From Oxyruncus cristatus (taxonomy: Eukaryota; Chordata; Aves; Passeriformes; Cotingidae), in contig VXAY01006712.1 in the NCBI GenBank assembly GCA_013399855.1, positions 521,211-585,210 on the forward strand: a stretch of DNA of 64,000 bases, written 5' to 3'. Below the pieces are notes generated by a model. The model had not been told where the DNA came from. It was given only the letters and a program-made list of their open reading frames with translations, and did no database searches. Both the position numbers and the translations under genes were made by a program. Shown here one piece after another: positions 39,128 to 50,035 of this stretch (its first letter is position 1; every line of letters starts with the position of its first letter).

Positions 39128-40160
39128 TGTCTCAGTTTAGTGAGACAGAAGTGTTTTGCTAAGGAGGATGAGTTATAAGGAAGACCAAAACTCCTCCCTC
39201 TAAGCAATTGTAAATCTGAAATTAAGAGGCTCCAATTGAGAAAATGTGGAGAGAAACAAAAAATAAATAACAGTCCTTTATTAAAGGGTATATGTGTAAT
39301 GGCAGAACAACAAAAGAACACAAAACAAAACCCCAACCGAACAATAGCCCTATACCCAAAAATCCCTTTCAATGAGCAGTGAATAGTTCTATTTATGCCT
39401 TTGGTGCAATTCCAACCACAGTCAGCAGGGGGCGCCGTTGGATCGCTGAAGGTGCAGAACCTGCTGTGCTCACTCTTGCTCAGCAGGGGGCGCTGTGGGA
39501 TCGCTGGAGGTGCAGGGCCTGCAGTGCTCTGGGTTGGCCGACAGGAGGCGCTGTTGGGCTCCGGCGGTCACCACGCGGAGGCCCTGCTGTGCTGGGGGGA
39601 CAAAATGGAGTCCTTCCCTCCCCCTCTCCAAGGGAGAAGAAGAGAAAAAAACAAAAGGGTTCTTTCCCAGAGGAAAAGAACAACTCACGCTGCCACGGCT
39701 AGTCCACTTCCACAGTCCTCATTGAAAATGACCAAGAACAGCTGCCAAAGACACAGGAACCGGGGAAGGGAGAACAAAGATGGCTCTTTTCTCTCTCTTC
39801 CAAAAAAAAAATAAAAAGTTCCTCTCCGATGAAATCCAAGCAAAAATCCACGCAGCCGGGGCGGGGGCAGGGCAGGAAAAGAAAAAGCTGTGCTGGCCTA
39901 ACCGGACAGGCTCAGCAACCACTCTGCCACCCACACCCTCGCTCCAACCCAGCCACCAAAGGACTGAGCTCTCTTCCCCCTCCCCAACTATTAACTTGGA
40001 ATGTTAACAATTTTGGCCACTTCTTTTGTGTGACCACAACTGCCCAAAACAAAACCAAACTGCTCATTCAAACACCACCCCACCCCCCACACACACCACG
40101 AGGCAGGGAAAAGGAAAAAAGAAATTCTGCGTTTAGTTTTAGAACAAGTAACCCATGACA
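39128..40160 (-). mobile_element. Solo LTR with internal tandem CTCF-like repeats (LTR B)
   Basis: Minus-strand ends are TGTCATGGGTTACTT and CTGAGACA, with perfect 5-bp duplications AGTTG at 39123-39127 and 40161-40165. The 5' start matches that of LTR A (TGTCATGGGTT), so the two belong to related ERVL-like groups. A minus-strand AATAAA lies close to 39277. The 3' terminus contains a small inverted repeat, TGTCTCA/TGAGACA, separated by 6 bp. The centre (39.4-40.0 kb) is GC-rich and includes three 58-bp tandem units. No retroviral genes are present, so it is a solo LTR. Reading frames of up to 139 codons across it follow its composition and are not genes. Confidence 0.82.
39423..39596 (+). repeat. 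58-bp tandem repeat, three units, each with a CTCF-like core
   Basis: Units start at 39423, 39481 and 39539. Units 1 and 2 share CAGCAGGGGGCGC and then a GGATCGCTG-GAGGTGCAG-like body; unit 3 is more diverged (GACAGGAGGCGCTGTTGG). CAGCAGGGGGCGC agrees closely with the core of the vertebrate CTCF consensus (CCACNAGGGGGCGC-like), and all three point the same way on the plus strand. The whole array lies inside LTR B. Binding is inference only. Confidence 0.75.
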
Positions 40161-40290
40161 AGTTGTTATTCACACTTCTTTGTAAAATGCCTGCATTTAC
40201 AGAACATTAAACCAAATCCTAAAAGAATAGACTGTTCAGTCACTCAGGCTTTTCCTTTCACAGAATAAACTCTTAATACTACAGAGGTAG

Positions 40291-41231
40291 TGTATTGGGT
40301 TTTCATGGCAAGGTTTTGGTAGGTGGGGAGGGCTACAGAGGTAGGTTCTGTGAGAAGCTTCTAGAAGCTTCCCCAGTGCCGTCAATGCCAGCCAGCTCAA
40401 AGCTGGACCTACGCTGGCCAAGGCCAAGCTCAACAGTGACAGTGGTAGCAACTCTGGGCTGACATTTCAGAAGGAAAGGACAGTGCATAGAAGAAAACTT
40501 CAGCCAGAGAAGAGAGGAGTGAGGATATGGGAGAGGAACAACTACGCAAACACCAAGGTCAGTGAAGAAGGACAGAGGGGAGGTGCTCCGGGCCCAGAGC
40601 AGAGGTTTGGCTGCTGTGCTTGAAGGACCCCATGCTGGAAGAGGTGTATGCCTGAAGGAGGTTGTGGCCCTTTGGGAAGCCCACACTGGAGCAGGTTTGC
40701 TGGCAGGACTTGTGACATTGTGGGGGGCTCACGCTGGAGCAGCCTGTTCCTGAGGGATGGCAACCTGTGGAAGGGACCCACTCTGGAGCAGTTTATGAAG
40801 AACTACAGCCTGTGGGAAGGATTCATATTGGAGAATTCATGGATTGTCTCCTGTGGGAAGGACCCCACAATGGATCAGGGCAAGAGTGTGAAGAGTCCTT
40901 CTCCTGAGTAGAAAGGAGCATCAGAGTCTTTTGTCTAACTGACTCCCATGGTGCTGGAGAGGAGGAGGTAGAGAATCAGGATAAATTTAAGCTCAAGAAG
41001 AAAGAAGATGTGGTAGAAAGATGTTTTAATATTAGGCTTTATTTCTTGTTATCCTACTCCAATTTAATTGACTTCCTTAGTTTAAATTTCCCAAGTCAAG
41101 CCTCTTTTGCCTGTGATGGTAATTAGTAAGTGGTTCCTCCCTGTCCCTCTCTTTTCTTATTTTCTCTCCCCTGCCCAGCTGAGGAGGGCTTTGGTGGACA
41201 CCTGGTGTCCAGCCAGGGTCAACAGACAGCA
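40291..41231 (+). mobile_element. Solo LTR, TguLTR5-like (LTR C)
   Basis: The element starts TGTATTGGGTTTTCATGG and ends CCAGGGTCAAC...AGCA, giving TG...CA ends. It is flanked by GGTAG (40286-40290) and GGTAA (41232-41236), a 5-bp duplication with one mismatch. The interior has degenerate repeats of about 45-60 bp around ACGCTGGAGCAG (near 40730, 40780 and elsewhere), and the right end matches GGACACCTGGTGTCCAGCC of this family. It is homologous to LTR D at 50036-51031 in the opposite orientation. No internal region is present. The canonical AATAAA of the family appears mutated near 41060-41075. Confidence 0.82.
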
Positions 41232-41727
41232 GGTAATAGTTGCTGTAAAGAATAAAATCCAATAGGGAGACACAGACAAGAAAAGGCTCAGGAAGAAATA
41301 ATTTGGTATGTCTGATGGTTAATGTTATCATTATCATCATCTCCTTCAATAAATTTTATTCGGCAGGTCCGAAGAGATACACTACAAAAATACAAGTGAG
41401 TACACAGGCAGGCAGAAAATAAGCAAAATAAAAATCCATGGAACACGCCAGAAGGACGAATGATCAAATACAACTAAAATTTAAACAGATTCTTTATCTT
41501 TGCCAGTGCTGCAACAACCAGAAGCCTGACCTAGATGTCTCAAATCTATCTACACTCTGCATGAGAAATTGCTGAGAAGACCCCTGAGGCTTCTTCTTTA
41601 GGAAAAGCTTTGTCATACATATTTTATGCCTTGAATAAAAACCAACGTTTCTTTCTTCCTTCAGCAGCATTCCCAGAAGCAGAGTGTATATAAACACCTG
41701 AGGCAAAAAGAAGGGAAGAGAGAAGAG

Positions 41728-41780
41728 AGAAGGAGAAGGAGAAGGAGAAGGAGAAGGAGAAGGAGAAGGAGAAGGAGGAG
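41728..41780. repeat. (GGAGAA)n microsatellite
   Basis: About eight hexamer units, purine only on the plus strand, preceded by a degenerate GA-rich lead-in from about 41708. Confidence 0.95.
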
Positions 41781-42309
41781 AACATGAGATCTGTAAGAGT
41801 CCTCACTATTTTTTTGTATATGTCACCAGCTTTGTCAGACAAATCTATCCAAATGTCTGTTATGTTTTGTTAGATTTAGGAAAGTGCTATAGGCCATCAG
41901 AATAACAAAGTGCATTTTGCAGATATCAGGCATCTCTGGTTGAAAGGGCTCAGTCCTTGAAATGCAACCTTTCACACATGCATACAGAAAAAATTGCTGG
42001 CACACAATCTTTGGTGCCCAAAGAGAGATCATTTCTGCACTTACAGTGATTAAGCTCATTTATAGCTATATATAGTGTATGTATACACAATTCCAAAAAT
42101 GCTTCCTGGATTTTTCAGTCTGCTCTTGTTCTGTTCAGTTACCTGAATCAGCACTGTATCACAGGGAAAAAAAATTTCATGCTGTTAAACCAAATCGGGG
42201 TCAACGTGGCTTATTGATTTATGAACATGTAATTAATTGGCAATCAGTGAGCTACACTTTTGAGATCAGTGTCAGTGATGCAACTCATGAATCACACATC
42301 AGGAATCAT

Positions 42310-42620
42310 TGAGACAATGCTAAGGAGCACCCTCAAATCTGTGAGCACCCCTCTGTAACTGATCCCAAGAAGTGCAATCCCCTTCCACGCTCTCCAGGGA
42401 AGGTGATGGGGGCTCACGCCTCCTGAGATCCCTGGCTGCAAACCCTCCTGGGGTGGAGCCCCCATGGGAGTTCCCAGCCACCATCCCAGCACGGGTCCTT
42501 CCTGCTGCCCCAGCACCTGGACCAGGAGGGCCGTGGGAGAGGCTCCTCACAGCACCCCTGGGAGACCATCCTGCCCAGGCAGGTGGAGGCCAGGAGACCC
42601 CTGGGTGACTTATGAGGCAT
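42310..42620. other. GC-rich unclassified patch
   Basis: About 300 bp of sharply GC-richer sequence in an AT-rich setting, with open frames on both strands (68-78 codons). No domain, LTR end or CR1 signature was recognised. It could be an exon, an old GC-rich repeat or an LTR remnant. Confidence 0.35.
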
Positions 42621-44073
42621 CCAGCTGAGCTTTCATGGCATCTACTCCTGCAGCCAGGTCCCTTCCACCACTGCAGCCTCTCATGCTACTGCTAGACTTA
42701 TTTTGGGATTGACTTTTTTTTTTCTTCAGGGGTTTCTGTAATTCCCCAAGTGCTGTGTAATCCAGCCAACAGTCGTCATCTCCAACCTGACTAGTTTTGG
42801 GCAAACACTCCCTCAGTGTGTCTGACTTAAATACACCACACTGTCTGAGACTCTTTTATTCCTACTTGTTCTGCTGTTGTTAGAGAAGCTAGTTTGCCAA
42901 ATGTAGATGCTGTGAAGACTCTGCAAGTCTGCAACAGAACTCCCATTTATTTCAGAGACAACTAGTAGACTCTTTCTGGGTCATGGATCTAGTGCTGCTT
43001 CATTTACTACATTGTATAATCTCTTCTGTAAAGATATTTGAATCCTCAACAGAAGCTTTGGTGGCACGAAGAACTGCAGACTCCATCTTTCTTTTCATTA
43101 ATATACACGATAGTGTATGCAAGTTTTCTGTTTTTTCTTAGTGAAAGCATAGTAATTCTTTGTAGATTAAAAAGTGATATTCAACCACTTTGCTTCACCT
43201 GGGCATACTTCATACATTTCTAAATAAATTTGGACAGGAAAGAAAACTCAATTTGTGTTTTGTTCAATCAATGATGAGATTCTCATTAAAAAAAATAAGG
43301 ATGAAAAATGAGAGAGAAGAGCTGCCACTTAAGATTTGGGTGCCACTACATGTATACTTCTTTCATTCTTTATTTTAGTTTATGTACATACAAAGAGGTT
43401 TATGTAATATGAAGAGACTAAAATACAAACTAGAAATTGGATAAACAGAGATACTTTGTTTTCATTTCGTTTCATGTACATCTAATATAGTAAACAGAAC
43501 TGGATGTTGGGATTCTGAAGGTCCATTAGGAACATGCAAGTTATTGAACTAGTCTAGCATCAGCACACACTGCCAAGAAAATAAAACACTCTCTGGGGCA
43601 ATGACATTGTGAGTGTTGTGTTCACTATTTTGAGACATTACTTTTTAACCCTCTTGTGAATCACTGGATAACAACAGGAGGCCCATTCGATACTTGCTAT
43701 GAAAAAGCCATGGTGTACCAAATTGCAGTACAGGGAACTCAGGACAGATACAGAGTCTTTGCTTGGCTGAAAAATAGATGAACTAGATAACTGAACTCTC
43801 ACCAGCTGGGAATTACCAGACATTGCAGGAGACCAAGCTCAACTTAGCCAAAAGAGCTCAGTTTGAAGTAGGTGCTAGAAACTTTAATTAGAGTCTTCAT
43901 ATGGAAATGGTTCTTAATAAAAGAGACGTCATAATCATAAGTCTTACTGTGCTGTTAACCAGCACACAGTTGTATGAACAATCAGTTTGTGCATTTGGGA
44001 CATTTACCTCTCTGCCTCACTGTTCCTCCAATACTGCTAAATGAGTTGAGGCCAAGGTCAGCTCCTGAGTAGG

Positions 44074-44087
44074 CAGGTAATTACCTG
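44074..44087. promoter_or_regulatory. 14-bp perfect palindrome with E-box-like and homeodomain cores
   Basis: CAGGTAATTACCTG is its own reverse complement. It holds two inverted CAGGTA half-sites (ZEB-type E-box) around TAATTA (homeodomain core). A site of this kind could be regulatory, but in AT-rich DNA the match may be chance. Confidence 0.25.
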
Positions 44088-44751
44088 GCAAGGAAAACAA
44101 AATGGGTTTGATTGTACGCTCTTTTCCCTCGACTGCTTTGCACCCTTTGGTGTGGCATCGCCTCGTGTCCGTGTGACAGCACTGCATGACCAGCTGTCAA
44201 GTTCTTCTAACCCAGATCACAGTCAGATCGGCCCTTCATCAAAACTGTCCCTCAGAAGAAAGCCTCAGCCTAAATTTGTCAGAAAGATACGATGATTTCA
44301 TTGCAGTGGTATATTTTATAATTGCACATGGATAATAAAACCTGAAATCCAGCCATTAAATAAGTACTAGTGTTTTAGTGTCTTCTCTACTGACTTAGAA
44401 AAGTTATAAAGTTTCAGCTGCATTATTCATTTCTCTTGTGTGCAATCAAAAACTGTAAGGTTTGCCTAGAGAATAGAAGTCTTCTGAAAACTGACTAGAA
44501 CCAGCCCTTCCTGCCTTCTACCCTTTCTGCAATTAATGCAGGATGGTTGCCAAAGCAGATGAAAAGAAGTATGTGCATAAAAAGCCTCCAAGGGAAAGTC
44601 ATCCATGGTGACCCAGATGGTAAAAATCTTTAGCTAGAGATGAAGCAGCTGTAAATCTGAAATACAAGAATAGATGAAGATATTCTTCTCCCTGATTGCT
44701 AGCTTTAGTCACAGTGCAAGTAACAGGAAGGTACTGGAGACTTCCTAAAGG

Positions 44752-44779
44752 TGACGTCATGTTAAAAATCCAATATATA
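44752..44779 (+). promoter_or_regulatory. CRE motif followed by TATA-like sequence
   Basis: The full palindromic cAMP response element TGACGTCA occupies 44752-44759, and TATATA lies at 44774-44779, 14 bp further on. This is a plausible small core promoter arrangement, but no transcript or exon is recognised downstream. It may be coincidental. Confidence 0.2.
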
Positions 44780-45346
44780 CTGGAATCAGGTTCTTGACAG
44801 TGACATTCATCATGCAGCAGAGGATTTTCATGATGGTTTCTGGTGTGCTAGGAAGTCTACTGAAGCAATTTCTTGCTGTAACTGCAGGTCTGGACTGCAT
44901 TTACACAGGGCTGACAGAACCATTGCCTCATGAAATTGTAGAATAGTGTCTTTTGTATGAAGACACACTAAACTGTGTTTAAAAGTAGAGCAAAAATAGA
45001 AGGTTGAATGGAAACAATCAAAGCTCATACTACTAGTATACTCAGGGTGTGCTACTGAGAAAACCAGCTCTTAAAAATGCCGCAGTTAGTTCGAGTATCT
45101 CTGACTTCAGTGACCTGAAAGAGCTCCACACATCCCACAGACTCTGGCTTAGCTTTTTCTCAGTATTAAAACTCTGCTGGAATTCTATAGCTGTCTATTC
45201 TCTTCACTCCGCTCCACTCTCACAAAACTGAAAAGGTTTTCTATACTTACTGGAGAAAAGTTCTGCTAAACTTCTGAAACTTCAGTTAACTTTGTGCAGT
45301 CAGATGCCCAGGTTTAAGGCTGAAAAAATTTCAATACAGATTGTTG

Positions 45347-45558
45347 AGAGTACCTGAGAGAACTCACTCACTCCTACATTTTGGTTTGGTTAAAATGCAG
45401 CAGTGGGAAACAGCTTTAGAGTACCTGAGAGAACTCACTCACTCCTACATTTTGGTTTGGTTAAAATGCAGCAGTGGGAAACAGCTTTAGAGTACCTGAG
45501 AGAACTCACTCACTTCTACATTTTGGTTTGGTTAAATGCAGCAGGGGGAAACAGCTTT
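45347..45558. repeat. 71-bp tandem triplication
   Basis: Units start at 45347, 45418 and 45489. The first two are identical over 71 bp; the third is 70 bp with two substitutions and one deletion. The unit starts AGAGTACCTGAGAG and ends GGAAACAGCTTT. As 71 is not a multiple of 3, any frame shifts from unit to unit, so this is not a coding repeat. Confidence 0.97.
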
Positions 45559-46309
45559 ACTTTTTCCTTCATGCCATGTATCCTCACTTACGAGCTAATA
45601 AAGACATCTGACAGTGAAAACATGAAAAACAAGCAACACTCTAAACAGGCTGCAGTTTGTATCTTTTTGCATCTAAAATGATAAAAAAGAATGGGGTTGG
45701 TGTCTGTAGCACACATAACATCTTCCTTTGATCAGTACATGAAAATATTTTCCTTGAAAAAATTACATTAAACACATCAGGACAGGAAAACTTCTGCCAT
45801 CCCACAGAGACAACACAGCAGGAATGCAGAGTCTTGGTCCTATTGTGCTTACATAATCCTTAGTTTTCCTCTGAGAAGACAAAAATTAAGTGTGTAATTT
45901 GATTTTTTGTATTGTGGTTGGAGTGATGCAGAGATTTTATTTTTTTTTTTTCATTTTACTGATCCTGTACATCCATAAACTGCAGTTCAATTTTGCCTCA
46001 AGTTATCATTGTGAGTGAATACTGGAAATCTCACGTGTGATCCACCAGACATTGCCTTCATGGGCTGGGTGAACACTGCAATATATTGTTTCCCCGATGA
46101 CCCCAGACTACTGTCTTAAACAACAGGTTTTCATGTCAGACAAGGGAAATGGCCAGTAAGATGCAGATCCTTCAGAGGTGGGGTAATGTTTTTTATCATG
46201 ACGATTTCCTCCCTCTCAATAAGGCTGACAGTGTAAAACTACTCCCTTCTCCTGCAAAGGGAGGTATTGAGAACTCACACAAAATCCTGAGGGTATTCTT
46301 CCCTTCTCA
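45559..46309. other. AT-rich DNA, no gene seen
   Basis: Nothing recognised. The true left edge of the following LTR may lie inside this stretch. Confidence 0.5.
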
Positions 46310-46766
46310 TATGGTACAGCTGTCTCTGAAAGTGTAAAACTCTCCCCCAGAGGAAGTACCAGGGTGTTCCCATGTAGCTGTGGATGAATATAACCCCTCA
46401 AACTCTCTGTTGCAAGGGCCCTCACCCCCAATCCCAATAGATCAAAACTGTGACCATCACTCCAAATACAGACATCGAAATTGCAACCATCAGGTCCTGT
46501 CACTGGATCTAGGGGTGGTGATATCTTTCCTCTCCTCTGCCTACTATTGTTCTTTCCCTCTCTTTATTTCTTTTCCTTATATATTATCTTTCTGATATTT
46601 TCATAGAAAAGAACCGAGACGGCTACATGCCTCCCCTCTGTGTTGCAACCGAATTGTTTCAAAATAAACCTGCCCCATATACAGTCCAGCCACTTCACTC
46701 TAATCCACCCCAAGGGATCTACTCATACGAAGCTCTGTTGCCCTGCCTCAGAGGCTGGATGTAACA
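46310..46766 (+). mobile_element. Probable LTR, left edge uncertain (LTR F)
   Basis: The order of elements looks like the end of an LTR on the plus strand: a pyrimidine-rich stretch, a TATATA near 46579, AAGAACCGAGACGGCTACAT, AATAAA at 46663-46668, a U5-like stretch of about 100 bp, and GGATGTAACA ending at 46766 with a CA. These match my memory of a common avian LTR. I could not find a matching TG start with a target-site duplication, so it may be truncated or the boundaries may be wrong. Confidence 0.5.
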
Positions 46767-46945
46767 TGGTGCACACACACTGACATGAGAATGTAAACTA
46801 GGTATAACTGGAGCCTAAGTTTACGAGAAGCAAAATTCTCCCTGAAATTGGTGGAAAGCACCTAAATCAGAACACCACTAGGAGTTCTTTTCTGGAACAA
46901 TATCCTTCTTTGCGGACAAGGGAAGTAAACCTATTTTCCCAGTGT

Positions 46946-47695
46946 AGAATCATAAAGTAAATTAGGTTGGAAAATACCTCTAAGAGAACCCAATCATTAA
47001 CCCAGCACTGCCAAGTCCACCACCAAATCATGTCCCTAAGCACCACATCTACATGTTTTTTGAACACTTCCAAGGATGGTGATTCCACTGCTTCCCTGGA
47101 CAGCCTGTTCCAGTGCTTGATGACCCTTTCAGTGGAGAAATTTTTCCTAATATCCAATCTAGATCTCCCCTGGAGCAATTTGAAGCCATTTCCTCTTACC
47201 CTACCACTAGTTACTTGGGAGTAACAAGTAGAGAGAGAGAAGAGACTAACCCCCACCTGGCTATGCTCTCCTTTCAGGTAGCTGTAGAGAGCAATAATGT
47301 ACTCCCTAAGCCTCTTTTTCTCCAAGCTGAACAACCCCAGCTACCTCAGTTACTCCTCACAGGACTTGTGCTCCAGAACCTTTGCTGATTCCATTGCCCT
47401 TCTCTGGACACTCTTCAGCACCTTGATGTCTTTCTTGTAGTGAGGGGCACAGAACTGGACACAGGATTCACGATGTGGCCTCACCAGTGCTGAGTACAGA
47501 GGGACAATCACTGCCCTGGTCCTACTGGCCACACTATTGCTGACACAATCCAGAATTCCATTGGCCTTTTGGGCACACTGCTGGCTCATGTTTAGCTGGC
47601 TGTTGACCGGCACCCCCAGGTCCTCTTCGACTGGGCAGCTTTCCAGCCCCTCTTCCCCAAGCTGGTAGTGTATGCTCATGTGTATGACTACAACC
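46946..47695 (-). mobile_element. CR1 LINE, 5'-truncated: C-terminal ORF2 and 3' end
   Basis: Read on the minus strand, the right part encodes [28 protein letters not shown] and [15 protein letters not shown] (47679-47350). The left part continues in another frame with [20 protein letters not shown] and [18 protein letters not shown] (47334-46950). Both match the C-terminal part of CR1 ORF2, so one copy is split by a frameshift near 47340. A degenerate CR1 terminus (AGAATCATAAAGTAAATTAG) marks the left end. The protein would have been the reverse transcriptase's C-terminal portion; this copy cannot encode it. Confidence 0.9.
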
Positions 47696-50035
47696 TATTA
47701 CCAATTTATTTAGCCTCTTTCTTAAATAAAATTCTTCTGTTACTAAAAACAAAAGAGCAAAACAAATCATTTCCTATGTGGTACGTTTTTCTAAACTTTC
47801 TGGTAGTTCTGTTGTTGATTCTTTTACTTCACTATTAAATGGACCACATACTCTCTGCAGAATTTTTACAGGAGGAAAACATCACTGTCAAACAGGTCCG
47901 GTTCCACAATGCTCATCTCATGGACGTGAAATCTAAAAACTATCTGTGTGAAAGGATCTGTGCAGCCAGGATTGCAGCACCGCACACCCCATCCCAGCAA
48001 CAACCTCTCCCACTACTCTCCAAGTTACAAACATTTATACAGGGATGGGGAGGAGTACCTGCAGGCAGCCAGCTGGTCCAAAAGATTCCACTGCCCCAGG
48101 AGTAAATGCACGATGGTTTACTGCAAGAAAAACACAATAAAAAACATTGAATAAATTCTCACTGGATGATTATCTCAAAGGGTGTAAGTATCTTAATATG
48201 GCAAGAGGGAGAAAAGAGACCTACAGTTCTGATTTAGGTCCCTCTCTCTACTCTCTGATACAATTAATTCTCGGCAATGTTGCTGCAGGACACCTGCAGT
48301 ACACAGCCTTGCACAAGGCTACTACTGAGGAATTGAATTTGGCTTCAGTGGAGCAACACAACAGCTCAGTGCTCTGGTTTACTGTGGATGTGGCAATTCC
48401 ACATAAGACATCCTACAGTGAGGACTAAGAATGATTAGCAGGTAGAATCTGACTCCTGAACCTGCCTGCCCACACAGCCAGTTCCTATAAACCACACTTA
48501 CTGTAGCAGATATGATTTTTTGTCTTCAGATTGAATACTCCATTTTTCCCTTATTGCTACAGAAGAGGGAGTGGGGTGTGGGACAGTAGTTCATAGATTA
48601 AAACAAGTAACTGCAACATGCTCGTGAAAAAGAGCTCATGGTAATGAAAGTCAATTAAAACTTTATTGCATCAGTACAGCTCATCTTGCAGAATCAAGTT
48701 TAGCAACTGTCCTGGGACATCAAACTTTCAGGAACTGCACCTTCAGTTACGAAAAGTGCCTCAATCAGTGAACTGAATCTGCCTATTTTTTAATAAAGAC
48801 AGCCATGATTTATGGCACAGTGTCTTGGTAGTATGAAAATTCAAGTGACTGCACATATCAAGGAACATTAAATCATACAAGTCAGGTTTTATTTTCTCAA
48901 AGGAAGATTCTATCCCTTTGCAGTGCTCCAGATAAGACTAGTACTATTGCAAAGATGAAAAAAATCTAACTCAGTTTTTCTGGAATTGTTGTCTTGGAAA
49001 TTTTAGATAATGGAAGGAATAGCTTAAAGCACAGAAATCTCATAAAATTACTACCAAAACCCCAAAAATTACTACCAATAGCTGGTTGTGTCCTTTTGCT
49101 TTATTTTATCTCTATAAATAAATTACAACCTGACTGGATGAATTCAATCTCTGAGACTCAGTTTGTTTATCTAAGTAACAGACACTGATACCCATGTTGC
49201 TGAGAACAGTGAGGGTAGCAACTGAAAGATATCTAGAGCCTGAGGACCATTCTCAGGCTAGGATGGGAAACCAGATGTTATTTTTGAAATTCAGAGCACT
49301 TGTCTTATTGATAAAGAATGCTACATGAGCTGGCAGAAGAAAATCCACCACTGTCTGTGCAAAGGAACCAGTGCACAATTGTATCAGAGGAGACCAGTAC
49401 TGAAGTCAGCATCTTTCTTATCCCCTCTTCTGCCCATTCTCAGCAGACACCCCGTGATTTTGAGGTACCCAGAACTGCCTCAAAATGCCTGATGAAAGAA
49501 CAGCAGTGAGAAAGCAGTACTTGCACTGGTACAGTGGGTAGCTGTAACAAATATTGAATTTTAATAGCACCTTTTGCAGAATACAAAGACATTTTTACTG
49601 AATATTCTAACAGATGCTTGAATTCAAGTGAATGAATTTAAATTCCCACTACTGTTCCAGTATTTCAAAGGCGGTATTACATTGCTGGTAGTGTCTTGTC
49701 ATTGAAGTTTAGCCAAAAGGAAGAACAAATATGCAGATACACACTAGCTAACTGGCACCACTTGAACTCTTGGGAACTCCCCATTAAATTAGTATTCTGA
49801 TCATAAAACATGCTAAAATAGAGGAGACAGCTCTGTAGGATAGCATTTTCTGTTTAGACTGAAGTTTGAGAACTGCAGGAGTGGGAAAGAACAGAAGCAA
49901 AATTGTAAGCAAAAATGACATCCCAGAGAGAGAGAGAGATTTTCCTTCAGGATGAAATGTAAACCAAAACAAATAACTAATTTTTTGTATTAATGCTGCT
50001 AGTGTGTCAAGTTTTTATGTCAACCCAAAGAACAG
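47696..50035. other. Unique-looking DNA, no gene supported
   Basis: Two plus-strand reading frames lie close together, 47839-48105 (88 codons) and 48147-48428 (93 codons, without an ATG start in the sequence as read). I recognise neither, and they have no splice or domain support. A short (GA)n run is at 49926-49939. Confidence 0.5.

Larger units (their letters stand above)
41232..45346. other. Mostly AT-rich DNA, no gene seen
   Basis: Apart from the GA repeat, the GC-rich patch and two candidate regulatory motifs listed separately, nothing was recognised. Reading frames stay under about 80 codons. Confidence 0.55.

Noticed and set aside
39379..40158. Several frames of 67-139 codons on both strands in a GC-rich stretch
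   Set aside because: They fall within the solo LTR bounded by AGTTG duplications, so composition explains them.
45347..45558. Repeats that could suggest a CRISPR-like array
   Set aside because: The units are directly contiguous with no spacers, and the genome is avian.
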